Origin: Humulus lupulus
Taxonomy: Eukaryota > Streptophyta > Magnoliopsida > Rosales > Cannabaceae
Assembly: GCF_963169125.1 (NCBI RefSeq)
Contig: NC_084798.1
Location: 174,497,980 to 174,561,979, forward strand
DNA: 64,000 nt
Reading direction: 5' to 3'
The notes beneath the pieces are model-generated. The model was given only the letters and a program-made list of their open reading frames with translations. It was not told the DNA's origin and made no database searches. A program made the position numbers and the translations under genes. Shown here piece after piece: positions 43,911 through 55,870 of this stretch. Each line of letters opens with the position of its first letter. The first letter of the stretch is position 1.

Positions 43911-45477
43911 CAAAAAAATATGCAGAAATTGCAGAAATACTCACATAAAAAAATCACAAACAAACCAACAAAATAGAGAAAGAATGTTCAGATCAGTTCA
44001 ACATGCCAAAAAATATTGAAGGAAACATCACTCATCACTATATTTAAGAAAAAATCACTTACCCATATATTTCTACTCCAAGAATCCCCAAAATGGTTGT
44101 TGCTTTGGGTATTGTTACAAGATGCCCAAGTTTATGGAGGTTTTTATGTAAGATGGTGGCTGCCTTGGGCGGTGTGAGGAGAGAGAGAGAGAGTTCGGGG
44201 GAAAATATGGCATAATATTTTGGATATAGTAGCTACAAGTGGCATCATTTTGAAATGATAAAAAAGCCTAACATTTTTTTTAATTACCACCCCTATTAAG
44301 CATAAGCCACGTGTTATGTTTTTTTGTTTTTGTTTTTTCGCTTCATGTTAAAAGTTGGACAAAGGAAAAGGGACCTCAAAACTATTTAGCTACGAATCTC
44401 ATTATGACTCAAATCATTCCCTTTTATTATTTGTAAAACTAGGAGAGCATCAAGTTTAAATAACAGATACCTAATCAGAATACTTTTAGCTTATACCATG
44501 ATGATTTTAGGTCAAATTTTACTCAAAGTTGATCGATAAAAAATACCAAATAAATTGAATAGATTTAGACTAAGCAAGACTGACATATATTTAAAAAAAA
44601 AGACTAACATGTAAAATATATCTTTAATGAAAATAAAAGAAAAAAAAATCTTTATGTGGAAAATGATATGAATTACTGAATATGGTACTCGTAATTTTTA
44701 CTATCTTGTTGCATAAATATAATATTGTCATTGTTGGGATGAAAGGCAAGCACAGCTACTCTTTTGGAACTTGTAAATGTAACGAGTCTAACGTGATGAA
44801 TCAACTTCCATCGATATCATTGCTTCTTCATTATAATAAGTTCAGTTCCATCCAAGTTGTTGGCAAACTGAAGTGCATAAGGGGAATTATACTTTAATTT
44901 GTTAGGCTTAGTTTGGTAACAAATGAGCTCTGTTAAGTTCAAAATCTATGTTGCTGTTGTATGTTTATATAACATGTTATCTGAACTGTAATTCCATTTG
45001 TGTTCATAAATGATATATTGTGTTTTATAGTAAGTATGATCAAGAGGAGTAGTTTAACTAGTAAAGGCATTATTAGTTTGTTATATGCTTATAAAAGATC
45101 AAAAGTTTGAGTTCTTGTTGAATTGTCTTGAAAATTGCTTAAGATTTTCTTAGTGTTTATTGGAAAGTATGCTCTTTCATCTACTTTAGAAACAAAGTCC
45201 TTAATGGAATTAGAGAACAAAGGTTGGAAATGCTAAAAACAATCAATTTCATATCTCCTAAAGAGACGAATAGACGATACCAACAGGCTAACCAAGTTGT
45301 TGAAAAGGTAAAAATACAAAATATATAATCTAACTAGAATTATACCAGTCAAACTTTTCTAAAAATCTTAACAGACCTGAATGCAGGGATAATGATTGAA
45401 ACCAAAATGAAGAAAAAAACCAATTCAATTATATTATTAGACAAAAACTCAGCTAACACGGGTAAACTTAAAAACAA
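43911..45477. other. AT-rich region, no gene seen
   Basis: It includes a short GA run near 44180-44195 and AT-rich DNA. A 71-codon frame at 44682-44897 has no recognisable motif. The outer end of the MULE may lie near 44100-44330, but I cannot define it. Confidence 0.45.
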
Positions 45478-45996
45478 GGACTAATAGCAATTTTTCCGGT
45501 GAACTATAGTTTGGTAGAGTTTTGCCCCCGAATTTATTTTGGTGGCAAAAATGGCCTCCAATTATTATGAAAATCATTGCAAACATGCCTCTTCTATTAC
45601 ATTTTGTTTATTTTTTTAAGCAGTTTTCTATGTGACTACATATCACATGCATAGTAACAATACGATAATCTATTTAACTAACTGAAGTTAGTCGCGAAAA
45701 TAAGTTTATTGACGCTAAATATACAAAAGCTAGTTCTTAGAATTTAGATACATATTCTCAAAATTTGTTATTATACTACCATCTATGTATGTATTTTTCT
45801 GTCTGGACTGTCGAATTTGGCCACATTAGCGCAACATCATGCTATATGAGTAATCTGTTTTGAAAAATGAACAAAATGCAATCAAAGGAGCACATTTAAA
45901 ATAATTTCTATAGTTTAGGGGGATTTCTGCGATAAAAAAAAAGTTCAGGGGCAAAAATCTATAAAGACCATAGCTTTTGGGGAAAAAATCCTAGTT
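45478..45996. repeat. Possible MITE or non-autonomous DNA transposon
   Basis: The left edge (AGCAATTTTTCCGGTGAACT and TTTTGCCCCCGAA) and the complement of the right edge (GGATTTTTTCCCCAAAAGCT and TTTTTGCCCCTGAAC) are imperfect inverted copies of about 50 bp. The interior is noncoding. A clear target duplication was not found. Confidence 0.4.
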
Positions 45997-46606
45997 ATTC
46001 TGAAGAAAAAAAAACATAAACCTAAGACATTACAAAAGGAACAACCAAGAACCCACAAACAATGGCTGATCTTGAGAACCCCATTTAGACCACTCACCAT
46101 TCGACCAACAAACTTCCAACCGAAAAGCCATAAGGGTTTGTTTAGTCTTATATAATAGAAAACACAATGTAACACTCAAACAATCTTCTATAATTTAGTA
46201 TAATAATCTTATCTAATTTGTCACATTTTTATCTCATAAATAAATAAAAATAATAAAAGTTTTGAATAATAAAATTAAAACAATTTTCTCTTGCATTAAT
46301 CTAATTTAGGGATTGCAATGAATCACCTCATTGATCATATTTTTCATCAAAATAATTAAGATAAAATACGAACCTCGACACACTTTTAACCGAGTTAAAA
46401 AAATAATTACTTTTAAAGTGGTAACCAGTTATTATCATTTTTTTTAGATTCTATGGTAGCTATAGTTACCCATATTTGCAATAATATAGGTAATGGGTAA
46501 CCTAACATTAGATACATACCCCAAGAGTAATATATTATTATTTCTTAGTTTTATATTGCAAGGTAACCAATTGTTCTGATGGTAATAGATTACTCTAATA
46601 TTAACA
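45997..46606. other. AT-rich region, no gene seen
   Basis: AT-rich sequence with GGTAACC-type words near 46430-46570. No coding frame is supported. Confidence 0.45.
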
Positions 46607-47583
46607 TGTTACCATGATGGTAGCCCTATCATAGAACTCTTTACCCAACCCAGTTTTGAATACCCAAGTCCATGGTAGCCCTATCATATAACATCCAAGG
46701 TCATGTAGTGTGTAGGGTATTGGGAGAGAGTGAGATAAAACCACCACATGAAATAGAATCTACACAAAATTTGGATTGATGAAAGACATAAAAAAGATTG
46801 AGAAAGAACATTAAAACCAAGTAGAACAATGGTGTTCTTTAACTTTGATGAAGCTTCAAACCCTAGGCAAGTTCACCACTTTGAAAAAATCCTTTGAGCA
46901 AACCCTTGAGCAAACCAAACACAAACCAAGGCTTATACACGTTGTAGAACGCTGTCCTAATACTCTATTTCTTAGACACCATTGATGCTTGAGGATTTCT
47001 CTTGAGGAAATGAGGTTTGAGATTGAACAAGCCTTCAACTCTCTAAGTCAAGCACTTTCTTGGAGATTTCTTGGAGAAAACTAGAGACTCTTGGAACTAG
47101 AGAGAGAAAGAGGGTAGAGAGTGATCAAGTCTTCAAAATCACTGTTTTTTGACCCTTATATAGAGTAGGCACCGTCATTATGTCTAACCAATAGAATTAG
47201 ACTTGGAACACATCATTTAAAGCATATACAATATTTCATGTAATACAGCAGGCAACACCTGGATTCAGGCGATGCATCGCCTATTAGGGTTTCTGGAAAC
47301 CCTAGCAATCGAGCGATGTCTCACCTGTGGCGACGTATCGCCACTCTCTCTAACTTTGGATACTTCCAAAGGACCCAAAATTGCTCCAAATGCCACCAAA
47401 ATTTTTGGGAACCCTTAGATACTCTCATGTATTACTTTGGACCCAAATTTTTACACAAATTTGCATTTTATAAGTGCCTACAATTGAAACTCAAATTCAC
47501 ATCTTTATTATGTGAATTCTACTAAGTGTTTATACCTTGCTTGTATTCTAGCACTTCTCATTTGTATTTAACCAATCATAACA
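46607..47583 (-). repeat. 3' LTR of the copia element (limits tentative)
   Basis: The right limit is CATAACA at 47583, followed by a purine tract on the element strand (AAGTCAGAGAT). The left limit TGTTACC at 46607 is inferred from matching ends (TGTTA...TAACA). On the element strand TATATAAGGGTC (near 47155) is a likely TATA box. It contains the palindromic motif GGCGATGCATCGCC (47268-47281). Confidence 0.5.
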
Positions 47584-48081
47584 ATCTCTGACTTGGTTAA
47601 ATACAAGCCACATTCTCTAGCTTAAACAGTTTTGGTGCATAAAATAAAGTGTCTTTTTGTTTGAACTTTATCTTAGTGAAAATACCCAAAGTCTTATCAA
47701 AATCATTAGTAGTTTTAACCTTGAACCTAGTTTCCCACTTTCTCGTTTAGCACTATCATGGCCATGTGCTCATCTCTTCATAGACTTTTCGGGGAGAAAC
47801 TCAAACTCCCATGAGAGACGGTACCACCTCTACGTCCACATAGGTTAAGTTCTTACATCATCTTTGCTACCTTTATAGATGCTTGTTACACTCAACTGAA
47901 CTTCATTAAAATCCCTAGGCTTAACCCTAACTCAGTAGTAACCAACACTAACCATCTCGGATGGAACTCATCATAAATTTTAGTGTTGAAACTATTCACT
48001 TATCAATGACTTGTTCTTACCCGTTGAAATCTTTCCCTTGTTTTGTACAAGTTGAGAGTTGGGTTTCCATCATTGGTGAAT
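47584..48081 (-). other. Copia 3' untranslated region
   Basis: It lies between the RNase H stop and the 3' LTR. No gene is seen in it. Confidence 0.55.
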
Positions 48082-48592
48082 CTATTCTTCTAGGAGTTTC
48101 AATCCCATCCCTTTTGAAGTAGAACTTACTAACCTTCTCACAAGAGGTTTTGTAAATGGATCCACTAAGTTCTCACTTATTTTAACATATGAGATCGATA
48201 TGATTCCACCTTGAATCAATTGTCTCACATATTCATGTCTTATACTAATTTGTCTATACTTTCCATTATACACACAATTATATGCTCTAGCAAGTGTGGA
48301 TTGGCTATCAAAGTGTATTGAAATTATTGATACCATATTCGTTGTTAAAGGAATATCCATCATGAGATTCCTAAGCCACTCGGCCTCTTTGTTGGTTGCC
48401 GCTAAAGCTATGAACTCCGCTTCCATGGTTGAGTGTGATTGGAGCCCCATGAGACTACACTTCCTCCAAGAGTAAATACCCAACCGATGGTGGAAAAATT
48501 ATCTCCAATTTCCAATATCAAATTTGCATCAGAAAATCCTTCAAGTATCTTTGGAAAATTTGTATAGTGAAGACTATACTCCTTGGTATCCT
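48082..48592 (-). pseudogene. Copia RNase H
   Basis: The minus strand reads LEGFSDANLI, STIGWVFTLGGSVVSWGSN in one frame, then the shifted frame carries SHSTMEAEFIALAATNKEAEWL and NLVDPFTKPL. These are the hallmarks of copia RNase H (SDAN, then STxEAEF, then DxxTK). A frameshift near 48440 separates the two parts. The left end is the C-terminus of the polyprotein. It is truncated at 48592/48593 by element E. Confidence 0.85.
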
Positions 48593-51500
48593 TGTAACGC
48601 CCTGGTTACTCCAAGACCGTTACTGTGAACTTTAAACAGTGCTTAACGCACTAAACGAGTCATATGGTCATAAATGTGCATCTAGGTGTTATTAATAGGC
48701 TATGTAATGCCCCGAAATCCCTAATGTGGTTTAATGGCTGGATTAGTAGGCCGGGAGGGACATAATTGTTTTATTACACCATTAAATGATTATATGCATG
48801 TTTATGTGAATTATATTATAATATGATGTTATATGCATGCATGTGGGTCCACATTTCATTACAGGGGTGTTTTGGTAACTTGGCTCGTTGAGGGAATAAT
48901 TGTATATTTGTGTGCATGTTTGTGATTAATTGTTCAGGCCACATTATAATGTGGATTTGTTCGAGCTATTCAGCATGAGATGATCTTTGAATATAAACTA
49001 TCGGTTTGGTCATAATGGGTTTAAGCTCGGGGCTCGGGGTGAGTCTCGGGGTGTTTCGGTGATTAGAGCATTGCCGGGAATTAAAGGGTAACAGGATGTG
49101 AATTATGGATGTTTGAGAATATCGAGAATAGTGGGAATTGGAGAGCGTTAATTATGATTAACGAGATAGGTGGGAAATACCAATTTTTCCCTTGGGAGCC
49201 TTTAGAAACCCTTAATTGACCTAGGGGTATTTTGTTCTTTTCACCCCTAGGATTGATATATGCCATTGAAGGCTGTAGTAGTTACCAAAAACAGAGCAAG
49301 TTCCTTCTATCTATTGTACCTTCCTTCTCCTTCATTTTCCTTTGGAATTCTTGACCTTCATTTGAAAAACTAAGCTAGGAAAAATCAAGGTTTAAGCTTA
49401 GGAACTTGATTCAACCATTGAAGGGGTTTCAAAACCAGTTTGAGGTAAGATTTTGTCCATGAATTTCAAGTATTGCTCTATTTTTCCTTATAGTTTTCAG
49501 CTCATAGTTTGATTGGTGTAAAGCTTGGGTTTTGATGCTTGTATGGTGGGTAAGTTGTGGTATCAATAGGTGGTTTTGTTTGGTGATGTTGGGAGAGTTT
49601 TAATGGGGTTTTAGAATGAGTTTGAAGGGTGGAAAACCAAGTTTTTGGTTGAGTTGCAGGTAGGGCCGCGGCATGGCCAAGGAGGGTCGCGGCCCTTAGT
49701 GGCATTTTGGCCAGAAATGGGTTTTTGGCTTGGGGATTCAAGCCTTAGGCCTCGGGATCGATCCTACTACCAGGTTTAGTAGGATTCGATGTCTCGGAGT
49801 CTAGGTTTTGGTTTGGGAACCTTTGTTATTCATTTTCATTGATGAATCCTATATTTGGTTATGACCAGGTGACTGTCAAGGAATTAAAAGGTTGATCATT
49901 CTCAAGGGTCGTTCTTATATTAATAATCACTCGAACCAGAGGTAAGAAAACTGCACCCTATATGTGACATGCGGGGTTATTGTTGAGGCATGTTGGATGA
50001 TAAATGTGGAAATTGGTTGCATATTAAATGCTTAGCAGAGCTTGCTTACTTGTGTATGGCACTGATTAGTCAAGGATAGCACTGGTCGCATATTACTGAC
50101 CTGTGAGTCAGAAACGACATAAGCGTCCTGAACGCAGGGCCGATTAAAGATTAGATTTAATCAATATCAGCATGGAATGACTCTAGAGCATTAATGCTGG
50201 AACGAACCTAAGGTCGATGGGTCTTATAAGCGATTGACTAGTCTAAGACTAGTTACTCAGAGCCAGGGCCAAAGGCCTAGGTGACAACTTGTCACATGGC
50301 TAGGGAGCGGAATCCCATGGTTATGACTCTATGGTCATGAGGTAGGTTATGTTGGTGACTAGTCATCAAGCACCTATCCTGTTTAAGCTAGTGAAAGGAA
50401 CACTTATTTGTAAAGCCCTGGTGACCCTATCGTCACATGGATAGAGGGAATGGAACCCACCTTGGTGACTTTTGCGACTCTCACTCATTTCTTTTGGACT
50501 AAAAGTCCTGAATGATTATTACGATCATTGTTGATATTATATTCATGCTATATTGTGTTTTCTTGCTGGGCTTTGGCTCATGGGTGCTATGTGGTGCAGG
50601 TAAAGGGAAAAAAAAGCTCACCCAACGTTGAGTGGAGAGCTTAGGTGGTACTGTGTACATATGCGGCCGCTTGACCACCACGGCCAAGGAGTTCTCAGAG
50701 GAACTAGGGGTTTACCCTATGTTTGCCACTTAGGTCGACGAGTTTGTACATTTGAAACAGTAATGACCATTTTGAGTTATAAATAACTTGTAAATGCTTT
50801 TTATGGGCCCATGAACAGTTTTAAGTATTAAATAAAATACATCCTTTCATTTTGATTGGTTTTCCACCTTAGCCTGTTAATAACACTTAGAAGCACATTT
50901 TTAACCAAAGGACTCAGGTAGCGAGTCAAATTTCCGGTTCACCGTAATGGTTCTGGGGTAACTAGGATGTTACAGGCTAAGTTGAAAAATCTCAATCAAA
51001 TGGAATTGATATATTTTATTTAAAACATAAAACTGTACATGGGCCAATAAAAGTGTTTACAAAGTTATTTACAATCCTAAATAGTTATTACAGTGTAAAA
51101 ATTACAACCTGTCGACTTAAGCGACAAAAATCGGGTTAACCCCTTTTTCCTCTGAGAAACACCTTGGCCGTGGTGGTCAAGCGGCCGCATATGTACGCAT
51201 CGCCACTTAAGCTCTCCACTCAAGGCTGGGTGAGTTTTTTTTTCCCTTTACCTGCACCACATAGCACACGTGAGCCAAGGCTCAGCAAGAAAAATTATTA
51301 CTGCATGTATATAATATCAATAAATGATTATGGTAATCATTCGGGGGCCTGCAGCCCTAATCAAATATTGAGGCACACTTCGGGCTCCGCACCCTAATCA
51401 GATAAGTGACTATTAAGTCATACTCTGAATAGATGACTAATAAGAATATCTATGGATAGATGACTAATAAGTCTATCTCTGGATAGATGACTAATAAGTC

Positions 51501-53334
51501 TATCTCTAGTGCTCTGCACCCTAAGCCATGTGACATTCAATCACCTGTGCCTTTTGGCTCTGGCTTTATGTAACTAGCCCTTAGACTAAACAAGCGCTTT
51601 TAGTTTTCATCGAACTTGGGATTGGTCAAGCATTTCATGCTCTTGTTGATTAAATCTAATCATTTTGGCCTATGTTAAACACATTAATGTCGTTCTTGAC
51701 TCTTAAGCCAATACTATACGACCAATGCTCATATCACCGCTGAACTTGACTGATAAGTCATAACTTCATAATCAATACTAAACACCATTGTTGTTCTTTG
51801 ACTAATAAGTAAATGCCATACACAGATAAGCAAAGATGCTATGCATTTACTATGCAATCAATGTCAATATACAAAGCACTCAACATGCTTCATCAATAAT
51901 CCTGCATGTCACATACTGGGTGCAGTTTTCTTACCTCTGGTTCGAGCGTGAAATAATAAAAGAATGGCCTTTGAGAACGATCGATCCTTAAGTTCCTTAG
52001 TGGTCACCTAGTCATAAAAAAAATATGGAATTCCATCAATAAAAATAAATAATATCAGGTTCATAATCTAAAACCTCACTCCGGAACCTCGAATCGTACT
52101 AAAATGTTTAGTAGATTCGGTCTCGAGTCTTAGGAAATGGAACCTCGAGCCTAAGCCCTTGAAAAACTCCTCCTTCGCACAAAAGGAAGGGGCGGGCCGT
52201 GACTTGGCCTAGTGAGTCGCGGCGCGCCCCCAAGAAAAAGAGCAATCTGTCTGGGGTACCAGGGGCAGGTCGCGACTTGGCCTAGAAAATCGCGGTGTGC
52301 CTGCCTATCAGAGCCCAGGGGAGGCTCTGGCTTGGGTCCAAGTCGCGACTTGGATGAACTTGGTCGCGACTTGACCCAACCAACCTAGCTCCCCTGCCCA
52401 TTTTCTCAATCCAAAACAACCAAAATATTCACCAATTAAATCTCTAAATCACACCCAGCATTACCAAAACATACCCATCATTCAACAAACAAAACTTAAG
52501 CTTTATAACCATTCAAAACCACATCAAATGACAACTTCTAAGATCAAAACTCTCAAGCTCAAGAACTAACTCAAAAAGAGAGCAAACCAGAAAACTATGG
52601 TTGGAATCTTACCTTAAACACAGGTTTGAACCCCCTCCAATGGCTGATCACTAACCTAAAACCTAAAGCTTTGATCCTCAAGCTCTCTTCAAAATTCAAG
52701 CCAGAACGAAGAAGAAGAAAGAATCGGGAGAGAGAAAGAGTAGTGTCTCTTCTTTGGCTGCTTAATTCCTTCTACAACCAGCCATCCTAGTTTAAAATAT
52801 ATCCCTTGGTCAAAAGACCAAAATGCCCCTAAGCCCATATAACTCCTAAACAGCCACTCAAGGGCAAAACAGTCATTTCCCACTTATCCTGTTAATTATA
52901 ATTAACGTCCTCCAATTCCCGTAATTCCTAATATTCTCAAATAATAATTAAATCATATCTCATTACCTGTTCATTCCCGAAAATGTACTAAGCATCAAAT
53001 TACCTCTAGGCTCACCCCGAGCCCGAAAATTAATCCCGTTATGACGAAACCGCTAATTTTCATTCTAGGATCGTCCCATGCCGAATAGCTCGAACATAAC
53101 CACATTATAATGTGGTCTCATCCATAAATCATAAACATGCACATAAATATACAAAGATGCCCTTAACAGGCCAAATTACGAAAATGCCCTTCTAATGTTA
53201 AATGAACCCACATGCATGCAATTATCATCATATAATCATGCATTTAATCACATAATTGCATAATAAATCAATTATGGCCCTCCTGGCCCCCTAATCCAAT
53301 CATTAAACCACATTAGAGATTTTGGGACATTACA
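48593..53334 (-). repeat. 3' LTR of element E, split by a solo LTR
   Basis: The plus strand starts TGTAACGCCCTGG and ends GGGACATTACA, the reverse of the C-type LTR. Without the insert (48703-50974 plus one target copy) it is about 2465 bp. The CpG-rich block lies at 52185-52370. Confidence 0.88.
48703..50974 (+). repeat. Solo LTR of the element C family, inside the LTR of E
   Basis: TGTAATGCCCCGAA to GGATGTTACA, 2272 bp, similar to 4355-6656. It is flanked by GGCTA on both sides (48698-48702 and 50975-50979), a perfect 5-bp duplication. No internal sequence remains. A shorter CpG-rich segment (about 49660-49705) corresponds to the block in C. Confidence 0.94.
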
Positions 53335-53391
53335 ACTATCCCCTCCTTACAGAAATTTCTTCCTCGAAATTTACCTGAACAACTTGGGGTA
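53335..53391 (-). other. Polypurine tract region of element E
   Basis: The plus strand carries CCCCTCCTTAC next to the LTR, which on the element strand is a purine tract. TTTCTTCCTCGAAATTTAC is the complement of the conserved post-stop segment seen in C and D. Confidence 0.65.
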
Positions 53392-54905
53392 CTAATTCTG
53401 CATATCTGACTCCAGCTCCCAGGTCCCTTCCTCGACCTTGTTGTTCCTCCATAATACCTTAATCAAAGGTATAGTTTTATTTCTCAAGACCTTGTCCTTT
53501 CTGTCTAGTATCTGAACTAGTTGTTCCTTGTAGGAGATATCTGCCTCAATCTCCAGATCCTTGTAACTCAAGACATGAGTCACATCTGATAGATACCTCC
53601 AAAGCACCAAAAATACGTCATGCACGCTGAAAATTCTGGTGGTAAGGCCAACCTATAGGCCACCTGACCAATCCTCTTCAAGATCTCAAATTGACCTACG
53701 AATCTAGGGCTTAGCTTGTCCTTCTTCCCAAATATTCTCACCTCTTTTACATGGCAAGACTCTAAGGAAAACATAGTCTCCTACCTGTAACTCCATGTTC
53801 CTGCGTTTGGGATCTGCATAGCTTTTATGTCTACTTTGAGAAGCAAGCATCCAAGCTCTAATCTTCTTGATGACCTCATTGGTCCTCTGAACTGCCTCAG
53901 GACCCAAGTATCTCCTTTCCCCTGTCTCATCCCAATGAATGGGAGATCTAGATTTCCTACCATACAACATCTCATAAGGTGCCACCCCAATGGTAGACTG
54001 ATAAGTGTTGTTGTAGGAAAACTTTATCAAAGGTAGATACTTAATCCAGGATCCACCAAAGTCTAGTACACATGCTCGCAGCATGTCTTCTAATATCTGA
54101 ATTGTCCTCTCCAATTGTCCATCTGTCTGAGGATGATAAGCAGTACTGAACTTTAACTATGTTCCCATGGCCTTCTGTAAACTTCCCTAGAACTTGGAAG
54201 TGAAAGTGGGGTCCCGATCTTACATGATCGACCTCGGTGCTCCATGGAGACGCACGATCTCTCTCACATAGAGATTTGCATACTGGTCAACTGTGTAAGT
54301 AGTCCTCACTAGAAGAAAGTGAGCTGACTTGGTATATCAATCCACAATAACTCATATTGAATCATGTTGACCTACAGTCCTGGGTAACCCCACCACGAAA
54401 TCCATCATGATGTTTTCCCATTTCCACTTTAGGATATCCAGAGGCTGTAATAGCCCTGCTGGCCTCTGATGCTCAGCCTTGACCTGTTGACATGTCAAGC
54501 ACTTAGCCACATACTCCACTACACCCCTCTTCATCCCAGGCCACCAATACAGCGATCTTACATCCTGATACATCTTCATGGTGCCTGGATGCAAAGAGTA
54601 AAGAGTAGTATGAGATTCATCTAGAATCTCTCGCCTCAAAGTAGTGTCTAACGGAACACATATCTGACCTTTGTGTCTCAACAAACCCATGTCTGACACT
54701 AAATAATCTCTGGACACTCCAGCCAAAACATCTTCTCTGATCTTGGTCAGTTGTGGATCACCCAACTGACTTTCATTGATTCTCTCCAATAGCGTAGACT
54801 GTAGCGTAATGTTGGCCAACTGGCCCACCAGCAATTCTATACCAGCTCTGGTCATATCCTCTGCTAATTCTCTCGATATCAGCCTCGCACTGAAAATCTG
54901 TCCCG
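53392..54905 (-). pseudogene. Element E integrase and chromodomain
   Basis: From right to left: linker (ISRELAEDMTRAGIELLVGQ), zinc region ([28 protein letters not shown]), core start ([11 protein letters not shown]), the region around the catalytic Glu ([12 protein letters not shown]; the preceding SDGQ part is altered), the C-terminal domain ([11 protein letters not shown]) and the chromodomain (VLWRNNKVEEGTWELE, 53392-53625). Stops or frame changes near 54350, 54115, 53770 and 53620 break it. It would bind and insert element cDNA. Confidence 0.85.
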
Positions 54906-55870
54906 CATATGAATATCTGCTCTTGTGCAATGAGCGGCGTATATTAGGCTACCTATTACACTTTCATATTCCAATTGAGCCACTACTCTTCCTTCATTCT
55001 TTTCAAACTTCATGTTTGAATCAAATGGTATATGTGCCTCTTTAATTTTGAGATGATTGAATTTGTCGAGCACTTTCTCAATATAGTGGGTTTGACTCAA
55101 CACAAAACCCCCACTATTCCTTCTAACTTTTATACGTAGATTGGTATTCACCTCTCCAAGGTCTTTCATTTTAAAGTTAGAAGATCGAAACCTCTTCCTT
55201 TCCATTATTCCTTTCATGTCATCACTCAAAATCAACATATCATCTACATATAGACATACAAGTATGACAAAGTCACCACAAGTCTTAGAGTATAAGAACT
55301 TGTCTGTATTGTTGTGTCTAAGTCCATTAGAAATAATGATTTTATCAAACTTCTCATGCCATTTTTTGGAGCTTGTTTCAAACCATATAGTGATTGACAA
55401 GTCTACACACTTTATGTTCATTTCCTTGAGGAACAAAACCTTATGGTTGTTCTATATAGACCTCCTCCCCGAGATCCCCATTTAGGAATGTCGTTTTGAC
55501 ATCCATTTGGTAAACATAAAGGTTGTATATAGATGATAAGGCAAACAACAACCTAATAGATGTAGTTCTTGCTACCTGTGCATATGTGTCAAAGTAATCT
55601 AATCCCTCTCTTTGTTTGAAACCTTTGGCTACTAGCCTAGCCTTGAAGGTTTGTATGGTTCCATCGGTATGGTATTTCTTTCTAAATACCCATTTACACC
55701 AAATTGGCTTAGATCCCTTTGGAAGGTCAACCGATTTGCAAGTGTGTTTTGACATAATTGAATCCATTTCATCATTAATTGCCTCCTTCCAAAAGGCGGA
55801 GTCCCTTGAGTACATTGCATCCTTGAAGGTTTTGGGATCATCTTCTATTTGAAGTACTATTGGATGTTTC
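54906..55870 (-). pseudogene. Copia reverse transcriptase, truncated
   Basis: The minus strand begins WKEAINDEMDSI and continues with WVFRKKYHTDGT, ARLVAKGFKQREGLDYFDTY and YQMDVKTTFLNGDL. After a frame change near 55440 come the YVDD box (LYVDDMLILSDD, about 55240) and GSLIYAAHCTRADI. It ends at the junction with E (54905/54906), so the final part of RT and the start of RNase H are missing. Confidence 0.88.

Larger units (their letters stand above)
40106..44300 (-). mobile_element. Mutator-like element, partial, minus strand
   Basis: The N-terminal half of a MuDR-type transposase (40106-41510), an upstream repeat-rich region (41580-43910) and a solo LTR inserted within it. The catalytic half is missing at the left. 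The right limit is uncertain: I could not identify a terminal inverted repeat, so 44300 is approximate. Confidence 0.6.
48593..54905 (-). mobile_element. Chromovirus E, 5'-truncated, minus strand
   Basis: It keeps a 3' LTR (48593-53334, interrupted), polypurine tract, chromodomain and integrase. Its similarity to C ends at 54905, in the RNase H-integrase linker. The 5' LTR, gag, protease, RT and RNase H are gone. It lies inside the copia element; the loss of copia codons at the same point suggests one deletion removed both. Confidence 0.85.

Noticed and set aside
44682..44897. 71-codon frame with two Cys residues
   Set aside because: No family recognised, AT-rich surroundings, no promoter or splice context.
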